DNA from: Enoplolaimus lenunculus
Lineage: Eukaryota; Nematoda; Enoplea; Enoplida; Thoracostomopsidae
Direction: 5' to 3'
Assembly (NCBI GenBank): GCA_030248215.1
Contig: JASANG010002156.1
Location: 288,178-352,177 of the forward strand
DNA: 64,000 nucleotides
Part shown: piece after piece, positions 35,901 through 45,082 of the stretch
Layout: each line of letters starts with the position of its first letter
How positions within the stretch are numbered: the stretch's first letter is position 1
Notes under the pieces: generated by a model
Seen by the model: only the letters and a program-made list of their open reading frames with translations
Databases searched by the model: none
What the model was told of the DNA's origin: nothing
Program-made: the position numbers and the translations under genes

Positions 35901-38900
35901 CGGCACCCTGACACGCTTGCAAGTTTTTGAAGCGTGATGCAAATGCAAAAAGTAACACATGCTTATTGGATCTGCAAGTTTTTCCTCTCAAACACTTTCA
36001 CGTGCAAATTAAAATGCGATTCTTACTGCAAAAACTTGCACGTGCAAGTGTTTGAGAGAAAGAACTTGAAGTGCTGCAAAAACTAACACGTCTTAGTAGC
36101 AGCTGCAAGTCCTTTCTCTCAAACACTCACACGCTCAAATTGCAGCGCGGTTCTTACTGCAGAAACTTGCACGTGAACGTGTGAATGGGACATTGGTCGT
36201 TGTCGTTTAAGTTTTCAGGGTATTCGCCTAACTTTTTTTGAGAAATGATTGCGGGAAAGATATAAGATTATCTTAGCGTTTTGGTTTTGGGAATGGTTAT
36301 TGAGTTTAAAGTACGGTTGGCTAAAATTTGGAGATTTTACCGCAGCTTGTTACTGTTGTGTGCTTAGGCTAATAGATAATCTGTAATATATGTTTTGGGC
36401 CTCGTATCTGGTTATTTTTTGGTGGAAAGGATAAGCTTATACGGATGGAGACTAACCTATTAAGGCCTATTAGTTCTCTATCTCAAATAATAATAATTTC
36501 AATACATGAGCTTATACTTTGCGCGTACTCAAACGAACTCGGAGTAAAATCGTTATCTATTTTCCCGCTGGTGAATTTCAGATCCTAGGAAATCATATTC
36601 ACGCACATATTGTTGATGACGAGTATGTAGCGACTGTGATAGATGCTCATACATATCTAGCGATATGGTTAGTGATTTTTAAAATTTTTTAAATTTTCAT
36701 TAAATAATGTATGTTTTTTGTTTATTTTAGTATAAATATGGCGTTGTATAAGCGCTACTTCAAAGCGTACATTATTCCGTTATGGTTTCAATGTTATTAA
36801 CTGTAGGTTGCATTTAAGGAAGTGCCGATTAATCGGCATCAGCATCGGTAATAATCGGCACTTTTAGTGAGTATCGTCGACATCGGCACTGCAGAAATAT
36901 TGGTGAATTGTGGATACTTTTTGCACATAGCAGTCCGTTGGAACGCTATCAATTTCACTTTTTGGCATATATCAATGTGTCTGATCAGGGAACTGTTATC
37001 TTTCTTGCGTTTGTGTTTGAAAAAATTAGTTTAAAGGAACCGTTTTCATAAAATTATTCTTGTTTGTGGTTGTTATTGGTTAAGTTTTCGCATAATTATG
37101 TAATGTAGTATGAAATCTGTTCTTTAAGCATTGTGGACTAAAGTTGGAATCTTCATCGGCATATTTTCAAAATAAGAACCGGTATCGGCAATAATTTTGG
37201 TATCGGCACATCTCTAGTTGCATTCATTGCCAGATAACAACACAATTTGTTATATTAGAATTAATAGATACACAGTTAAATTTTTCTTTTCTGCCACTGG
37301 TTCATGTGTACATTCTGAGATGTAGTTATATTCGTCTTGTTTCGATAGTTGTTGTCATTTGCTTACTACGTGTACACGCTTTACGGATACAGGTCCGAAA
37401 AACGCGATTTTCACTTTTCCGGGATTGGGTGCTGAAATTGGTGTCATTCGATTCAGCTCATCGAGCTGATAAAGAAAACCACTCCAAACCCTGTCCGCAA
37501 ATCAATACTTAAGGAGTTATGGCCGATCAAAGGTTTTAAGATTTTTACGTGTATACAATATTGCTACGCATATTTGAGAAAAAGAATCTAAATGTCTTTG
37601 ACATGCAGTCAGCCTCCACCATGTTTCGAGTTTTTCTTTCAGCAAGGACATTTTGGCCCGATGGACGTATCCAGTGGTTCCGGATCGTTTGGCGATTCGA
37701 TTGCGTAAACGACTTTTGCATTTCAAACGTAACATATATGTCGATGCTAACAATCAACATTTAGCGCGGTACGTGATTTAGTAGAAAGCTTTGGTTGGGC
37801 TGCACATACATGATTCAGCTGGATCTTTGTCTTCCCTCGAATTTCAACTTTTCGGACTTTACTTTAATCTTGAAAAGTCTTAGTACATCAGCTCCCAGTT
37901 GAGTTGATTGTCTCGTTGCAAAGTTACAGATAAATATTCAAATTTAACAGTATTGATATGGGTATCTGGCATCTTTGTTTAGTTTGTCTGTAAGTCATGT
38001 GTCAACAACCCTGTTAATAAGTCCAGCACATGATGTACAATCGCTCAATGAATTTTGCTACTGTTCTAGGAAAATGGTTTTATAAACCATTGTATTCCCT
38101 ACATGACTTATTTAAACATCTGGCACATTGCATCGGCTCTTACTGTTTAAGAGGTAGTTTTATTAACTATTATCGCAATGTTTTCGAGTTGGTCAGTTGC
38201 AAATATTCGGTTTGTATTGCCGCTCTGTAAAGTTTAAAGTTTTGTCCACTTATACTTAAAAAAATCAGTTAGGATAAACTATTGTTTTTGCAAATTTTAA
38301 TTTCAATTCTCGCATTGTTTTTCAGTGGCGGCATTTTCGATTGTAACGTGTTAATCGGTGAAAATTCAACGGTTGCAGTGAATTGCAAACTGTCAAACGT
38401 CGTCGTAGGAAATAATTGTAAAATAGGTAAATCTGATTAGTGTTCTGGTTTTGACTGTTGCTGATAGTCTTGTTTTTGAGCGGCTGTTTGACTCGTTGTA
38501 GTTTTCAATCATTGTGTATTGCAGCCGTTTGCTGTCAGTTTAACTGACAGAGCGCATATCTTAATGCGAAGTATCACCGGAGGAGATCGTAAGGGCAGCC
38601 CCTGCGGATGGAGCCGGTTTAATTTGAGATTGCACTTAGGATACGGACTCGCTTTTTAAACCTAAGTTTTTGAACGAGTTTAAGTCTTTGGAAAACCGTT
38701 GTGTCGTACTTATCAATATCACGACAACCCGGGTTGTTTTGGTGTACCGTGTTATTCTATTTATTAATATTATACGTGCGTTAACAGGTTCTGATGTGCA
38801 GTTATCGAACTGTAGTGTATGGGATAACGTGACTATTGCTGATAATTGTTGCATATCGAATTCGATAATATGCAACAATGCAACTATAGATACAAATTGT

Positions 38901-41900
38901 AACGTTCTTGATCGCTGTGTGCTTAAGCCAGGCGCCAGACTTGCGAGTGGAACGCAACTGCCCGCTGGTAGTGTTGTTCCTTCTGCGAAAACTCATGCTG
39001 ATGAAGGTATAGTGACAGCTGTTGTTTAATTTTCTTCATAATATAGATGTGGGAAGAACCCCTTTGAAGAACTCAACAAGCTTCGAGTATTTGTTCCCCT
39101 GACTGCACGAAAATTATGTTTCTGCAGTAATGAATATGGAAAAACACTATTGTTGTCCGCGCTTAGCAATCATAACTCACGACACCCTAAAAGAATAATC
39201 ACTAAACTAAAAGTTGACCCGACGAATATTCTACAACACATCTTGTATTCTTGATAATGTTTTAGCTCCGGGTTCAATTGTATCGCGAACTAGCGGAACA
39301 TCTATCAGCGCGCGTAGTAGTTCAGCAACACGGCAACGCGAGACAATTCCTGTTGAGCCATGGCCTCAGTGGCATCCATTATGCCTCGCTCCACAAGGCG
39401 CTGATGATGCTGAAGTCGAAGAGGAAGATACAAGCGATTTTGATGATAGCGCTGATGATGTGGTGGAAGATGACGATGATGATGAAGATTTACGAGGTTA
39501 GTTACTTCGGTAGTATTATCTGTTCGCAATTTATGGTGCTAAAACGTGCATAACCGGTTTAATAGTCATCTGCTGTTTTGGCGTGCAGTGTGTGGAGTAG
39601 AAAACATGTATGCGCCGCGCGGTTAGTTACTTGGATAGTGTTTTTGTTTCCAGAATTGTTGCAATTTTTTGAGTGAGGTGATAAATCGTTTGCTCGCGGC
39701 TGGTTCTTTTGTCAATAATATAGTTGTTTAAGTTTAGTCCTAGCGGCTATGGTCCTTGTTTTATTTTTGATTTAATATACTGTGGTTTGACATGTAAATT
39801 GTAACTTATTTTTTTAAATAGTTTGCTCGTGGCAGGTTCTTTTGTTAGTAATTTAGTTGTTGAAGTTTAGTCCTATCGGTTATGGATCTTGTTTTATCTT
39901 TGGTTTAACTGGGTTTGACATGTAAATTGTAACTTATTTTTTAGCTTTTTACAATGAAGTTCAAGAAAGCATAAAGCGTTCGTACGAAGATAATATTCAG
40001 TGGGATTTCGTCGTTTTGGAAATAAATGGTTCAAAGTATGTTTTTAAAATATGTTAATTAAGATAGCTATATTTTGGTTATAGGGTTGTGTAGACATAGA
40101 TAGTATGTAGCAAATAGCAATGTCATAGTGCAGCCAGTTTCCATTTTGAAACAATTTATCTTTAAATTCAATTTAATTACTTTGTGAATTTAGGCATTAA
40201 GCGATACTATTGTTCGTGAATAAATGAAAGTTTTTGCTGTGTTTTTATTTTTACGCTTTTATTTATACAGTGCATACTATAATATAAGTATTTTTGTTTT
40301 AGGCACGCATACGGCATTAATATAGAAGATGTTCAAAAGTATATTATGCGTGCAATACTAGAGTTTGGTCATGCGCTATCGGAACAAACCACGGCTGCTA
40401 TGGAATTTTGGAAATGTACAAAACAAGTACGGGGTTATGATTTTTAAAACACATTTCATGTTTTTAAGAGAATTGCCTGATTGATACGGAATGGTGCCTT
40501 AGCGAGTAGTTGCTGGTTAGAGACAGTGTGTATTGGCTGGCAAAGATGGGGTATATATATTGAGAGCGATGACTCAAGTGTAGCTTGGGTTTTGTATAAA
40601 TCAATGAAATGGCCGTAGAGGTATCGAAGGACGTTTGACACATAATTCGTCAGTTTTTGGTAGTAGCATCCTGATACGCTGTGGAGTAACACTTTTTGCT
40701 CATAGGTTTTTAAAAATATTTGGTGGCATAAAACTTTAAAAGGAGGTACAATTGTTTCCTGCAGAGCGGATATCGCGCTGTAGAGCTATAACTATTCTCT
40801 ACTACCATTTGAGCTGTTTATGTTACTATATTGTGTCCTAGCCTAGTACAAAACCTTAAGCTCATACGGTTCGGAGGTCCATGAGCTGACTTTGATGTCA
40901 TTCTCCCACAGAGTGATCTGCTGAAAATAATAAGCCGGCAGCGCAATAAGGTCCGTGTTGCTTCTTTGTGTACCAAAGCTATAATCTCAAATATTGAAAT
41001 TACATATTATCTTTTACGGAGATGAGTTCTCTCTACCTCTAGACAGAGAGAGTTCCAAGCTGGTTGGCTATAGGAATTACTAAATGGTGTCGTTGTGTGA
41101 GATCTGGTAGCGTTCTTTTCGCTCCATGACGCATTTGTCATTATTTTGATACAGTTGAATTGGTAGAATTGTTTTCGTACGAATGATCAATCGCTTTGAA
41201 AATTGTAGTGTTGTACTATCGTGTTTTTTAGATATTCGCAAAGCTGATAGATCTTTTAAAGAAATATTCAAGTTCTAGTAGCGAAGCTCAGTTGAGGTAT
41301 CTTGAAGAAATTCAGGTTAGTGATTATAATGGATAGTTTTTAACCGTTCTGTAGTCTGCCCACTCTATTAGCCATTTTCACCTCAATACCTGTCTATTGA
41401 ATCTAATATCTATCTATGCATGATTAACCGTTACCTATTGGTCAAGTGCATAATCACGCTAATATTGCCGAATTTATGTCTAAATCCATTAGTGCACAAT
41501 TAGATTAAACAATAAGGAAAGCTGGAAGTGAAAGATATGGTACTTTTACAGTGATTAAGACTCAAAGTGCCTGCGAAATTTTCACTTAAAACTATTTAGT
41601 TGAGTGGTAATGCTATATTTATGTTATTTTTGGTCTCAATTTAGTTTTATGATTTTTTCATGATGCTTTTCGCATTTGATTCAGGCTTTTGTGATAGCTA
41701 ACAGTACACTGGTTGGTTGTACACCGAATTTGCTACATTATCTGTACGAACAAGATGTGTTTACCGACAATGTGTTGATTAAATGGCATAATGGGTTGCC
41801 TGAATCTGCGTTGCCGCTGTCTGAAAAAGTAAACAGCTTTAATTCAGTGCTAATTTAAAATGAAGATTGATTTAAAATACTGATAAGTAGTGATCTGGTC

Positions 41901-42146
41901 AACCTAAGATTCAGACTAGTTTTTGCTTAGGCTCAAACAGGCTATCCTTTCGTTGAGCCTAAGGTTTAAGAATACGCTTATATGTATTACAGTTACGCCT
42001 CTAAAAGTAACGTTATCCAGAATAATAATAATAACAACAACAACAACAACAATAATAATAATAATAAATATGTGTTGTTTTAGTTAAAAGCTTTCATTGA
42101 GTGGCTAGAACAGTCTGATGATGAAGCTTCGAGTGAAGATGATTAA
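32954..42146 (+). CDS. EIF2B5: Translation initiation factor eIF2B subunit epsilon (catalytic GEF subunit)
   Basis: Fifteen exons join in frame to 665 residues: 32954-33037, 33411-33538, 34530-34712, 35091-35268, 35445-35600, 36582-36667, 37643-37768, 38326-38426, 38788-39006, 39266-39496, 39945-40035, 40303-40426, 41232-41315, 41685-41828, 42084-42146. All introns are GT-AG. The order matches eIF2B epsilon throughout: nucleotidyltransferase-like start (DIQAVVLANNF), GDVMRDLDSK, SVMTIIYRK, the NF motif region DNFDDQTRDD and EILGNHIHAHI. Then come left-handed beta-helix hexapeptides (about 314-420), an acidic linker (about 445-496) and the C-terminal W2/HEAT catalytic domain ending FIEWLEQ...ASSEDD, with the usual acidic tail. 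It exchanges GDP for GTP on eIF2 and is the target of stress-kinase control. Human is 721 residues, so this one is slightly short, mainly in the linker and N-terminus. Confidence 0.96.
33560..34062 (+). repeat. TGCAAGT-family repeat in eIF2B intron 2
   Basis: Repeated TTGCACGTGCAAC, CTTGCAGCTGTAAG and CTTGTACCTGCAG motifs. The piece GTTTGAATTTCGTGCACCTGC matches the copy at the window start. Confidence 0.5.
34160..34470. repeat. CCTGGTACCGGGGC-type repeat in eIF2B intron 2
   Basis: Left AATCCCGATCCTGGTACCGG, right GAACCCGTATCCCGGCTTGG and GGTTCCGGGGCTCTG. GC-rich ends flank an AT-rich core. A likely short hAT-like element, ends not resolved. Confidence 0.35.
35637..35912. repeat. CCGGAGCCGG element in eIF2B intron 5
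   Basis: Two related GC-rich ends, each ending in GCACCCTGA (35693-35701 and 35904-35912), with AT-rich sequence between. Related to CAGGGTGC-ended elements elsewhere. Confidence 0.4.
35912..36195. repeat. TGCAAGT-family repeat with internal inverted copies in eIF2B intron 5
   Basis: CTCTCAAACACTTTCACGTGCA and AACTTGCACGTGCAAGTGTT alternate on both strands. The end GTGAACGTGTGAATGGGA matches the window-start copy. Strong self-complementarity. Confidence 0.55.
36815..37216. mobile_element. hAT-like MITE with perfect 8-bp target duplication (eIF2B intron 6)
   Basis: Flanked on both sides by GTTGCATT (36807-36814 and 37217-37224). Ends are TAAGGAAGTGCCGATTAATC and, inverted, TAGAGATGTGCCGATACC. 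Internal ATCGGCA motifs are repeated. 402 bp, no frame. Confidence 0.8.
39688..39944 (+). repeat. Tandem duplication in eIF2B intron 10 including the 3' splice site
   Basis: Unit 1 (39688-39820) and unit 2 (39821-39944) share GTTTGCTCG.GG..GGTTCTTTTG, AAGTTTAGTCCTA.CGG and TTTGACATGTAAATTGTAAC. Unit 2 ends in the acceptor TTATTTTTTAG used by exon 11. Unit 1 ends in ATTTTTTTAAATAG, a potential second acceptor. Confidence 0.7.
41885..42005 (+). mobile_element. Degenerate telomere-hexamer MITE in eIF2B intron 14
   Basis: AAGATTCAGACTAGTTTTTG, TTAGGCTCA and GAGCCTAAGG follow the family order, but hexamers are mostly lost and the ends are eroded. Confidence 0.45.
42024..42068 (+). repeat. AAT/AAC microsatellite in eIF2B intron 14
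   Basis: AATAATAATAATAACAACAA and further AAC then AAT units lie just upstream of the last exon. Confidence 0.85.
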
Positions 42147-43503
42147 TATAGCGAAAAGATTTCAATGAGTTCATCAACTTGTCTTGATTGAATAATCGTT
42201 AAATAGGATAAAACGAACCGTCAGCCTCTCAATTAGTTTGTACTTTTGCTATTTGGTTCCGCCAATTTTTTTACTGAAATGTTTTAAGATTTTTATGAAA
42301 AAATACTGTTACTCAGTGAGTTTTTGTAGCACTGCGATAATTTGGGAAAGTAGTTGTCAAGATTTTTCCAATCAGAAAAACCAAATTTTTTGAGAACACT
42401 TTGTACATTGTAACTTTTTGCAATTGTGAAAAAAATCGAAAAAAATTTTTTCAATGCATGACTTTGTTGCGAAATACTTTGTAGATGAGACAATACAAAG
42501 TGCCCTCATCTGTTCGACTCCTAAGGTATGGGTATATACTAACACTGCGGCAGGTTTGGAAAATTTAATTGCGGAGACTTTTCAAACAATATTCTTAAAA
42601 CAACGGTACAATCGGAGGTCTGGCTCCGCCAGGAAATGGACCTCTGGCTCCGGTAGAATTTTTGCCGGAGGTTGCGGCAATTGCGGTTGTGAAATTTAAC
42701 ATAGTTTTGCAAAGTTTGTTTAGTCCGTTTCGTTTTAACGTTTGGTACACTTTTGAGGAAAAATTGTTGAGATTCCGTTAAAATTAAGCGTAAAACCAAA
42801 AGATTTAACAACACCGTAACAGATAATTCCGAAAATTAGCAAATAAACATCATTTTAAGTAGCTAAATTTCGCCTCACCTCCGGCCCCGGAATGTTGTTG
42901 TCCTTTGTCCCCGGTAGTTGTAGCCCTTGTTTGCGCCCTGCTTGGTACAAAATTTTTGACGACATTTTGCAAATTATTATTGAAATTTAGCAAATTCAAC
43001 ATTTGAACATCATTTTTATTGCCTAATTTTACTTCACCTATAGCTCCGGCAAATTTTGCTCCGGTGTTGGGTTCGATGTTTGTCACTTGGCCTGCAATAA
43101 ACGAAAATTATATTTTAAATTATTAAATTGTTACTTAAAACTTGCGATCGTTTAGTTGACTAGAGCGATATTTAACAGTATTTTTGAGCCTGTTTTCTAA
43201 CGTTACGAAAATGTTAATTCAATTTTTTGCAATTGATTGCTTTTTATTTTGTAAAGGTGAACCTAAAGTTATAGCCAGAGGTAAATATTTGATTTTAAGT
43301 AGGCCCATGTTAATTGTATTGGCTCTCCTATTACGCGTCAGGCTAAACAAGTTCAAGCCTCCCATTCTCTATGTGGCCTAATTTTTCTATGTGCAGGTAT
43401 CTTAAATTAGGGCTTAATTTGTTGTGCCGATTTCGACCTCATCATTTACTGGTTAGAAGGTACAAGACCTACGTATCACCAACCGGTAATAGGTGCTACA
43501 CAC
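42147..43503. repeat. Intergenic with CCGGAGG-type elements
   Basis: The elements at about 42600-42890 (GGTACAATCGGAGGTCTGGC ... CGCCTCACCTCCGGCCCCGG) and 43035-43075 share the body of the 44560 element (TAGCAAATTTCGCCTCACC). No genes. The region carries the eIF2B epsilon 3' end, for which no close AATAAA was found. Confidence 0.45.
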
Positions 43504-43839
43504 CAGGGATGGGCGGTCTCAAAAGTCGAGACCGAGACCGGCCATGAAAAGTCTCGGTCAATTTTTGATCATCGTCGAAAAAATCACAATTTCCAAAATA
43601 AATTATGGCTTATGTGTTTTGCGTAGTTTTTTGTATTTTTCGTAGTTTTTGTGTTTTTTCAGAATATCTGTTCATATTTATTAAAGCTTTATTCATCAGA
43701 CATCACTACTTCAGCAATGCATCGATACCTTTGCTGAATTCTCGACTTCTGGTCTCAGATTCAAACCACCGAGACTTAATAACCGAGACCGAGACTTGCC
43801 AAATACCGAGAATTTCCGAGACCGAGACCCGCATCTCGG
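43504..43839. mobile_element. hAT-like MITE with perfect 8-bp target duplication
   Basis: Flanked by CTACACAC on both sides (43496-43503, 43840-43847). Left end CAGGGATGGGCGGTCTC, right end inverted CCGAGATGCGGGTCTCGG, with repeated GAGACCGAGAC motifs. 336 bp, no frame. Confidence 0.85.
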
Positions 43840-44559
43840 CTACACACATTAGATAATACGGACCTTTTGTACCTGAACAGTTTTGAATGTACTATTGTAT
43901 AATCTAATATATACCAACGTACGTCTGGTTTGTTTCATTGTATGTGTCAGATGGTTGTTCAATCGCTTGCTCATTTGCATATTATTTACCGGTTTACAAA
44001 TAGAACAAGATTTTTGGGTTTTCCTTGTAAAAGTTGGTATAAAAGGCGACATTTTTGGGAGGGACAAAATGCATAAACTTTTTTATGGGAAATCCTGGAC
44101 CATTTAAATTTCTGAGGTCTCGGTCTGGATTAATTTTTGGGTCAGGAGCGACTAGAAGTCAGATTGTTAACGCTGTTCAGTATGTTTTGGTTTTGCTGCA
44201 GGTTATAAACTTTTGATGCATAGTTCGGTATCGTGGGTTAGGCATGCGTTATGGCTTTTAAAACGTTTGTGGTTATGTATAATATATATGAAATTAGTAT
44301 TGTCCATCCGAATTGGGCTAGTCTAAAGCGGAATTACGACTTGGGCTAGTCGGAGCAGCAATCATGTCTGGTAAAGCGGTGCATTTTCTGAATGGTTAAT
44401 ACTTTATAGTGGCTAATTAGCGCAGTAAAACAAACTGCTTGGCAACCAACAGGTACTTAACGATTACTTAGTCAATCAGAAAAGAGCATTCGCATTAGAT
44501 AATCGTATTTGTGAACGTATTTGTATATGGAATTATGGTAGTAACCAATCAAGACGTCA

Positions 44560-44890
44560 GGGTACAACCGGAGGTCTGCCTCCGGCTCCGGCAGAAAATT
44601 GGCCTCCGGCTCCGGTAAAATTTTTGCCGGAGGTTCCGGCAATTTTGGTAGTAAAATTTTGCATAATTTTGCAAAATTTATCTGTTTCAATTTCATCGCG
44701 TTTCGTTTTACTTTTGTCGCAATTTTCAGGAAAGAATTTCTGAAAATTCGCAGATAATTAGCGTAAAACCAAACAAATTAACAACATATTGCAGATATTG
44801 GCTAAAATTAACTCGTTAACCATCCTAATTTCGCCTCACCTCCGGCTCCGGTTTTTTTTCGGAAAAAATTTTGACCGGAAACAATGGATT
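44560..44890. repeat. CCGGAGG-type element
   Basis: Begins CAGGGTACAACCGGAGGTC and contains CCTCCGGCTCCGGTAAAAT. It has an AT-rich core with TTTTGCAAAATTTA and ends near CCTCACCTCCGGCTCCGG, followed by a decayed CCGGAAACAATG tail. Confidence 0.5.
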
Positions 44891-45082
44891 TTTCCGCAAA
44901 AAATGGAAAAAGATCATTCTTTGTTTGAGTGATCGGTCATCCCTATATATAGTTGCATGGCATTTGTTTTTAGTTAAAGGTGAGTGGATTAAATAATGCG
45001 TTAGATTTGTAGATTGTGTAGTTTTAGTAATTGAGTAGCTTGCAACATATTAATTTATAGCATAATATTAATATATGCCATA

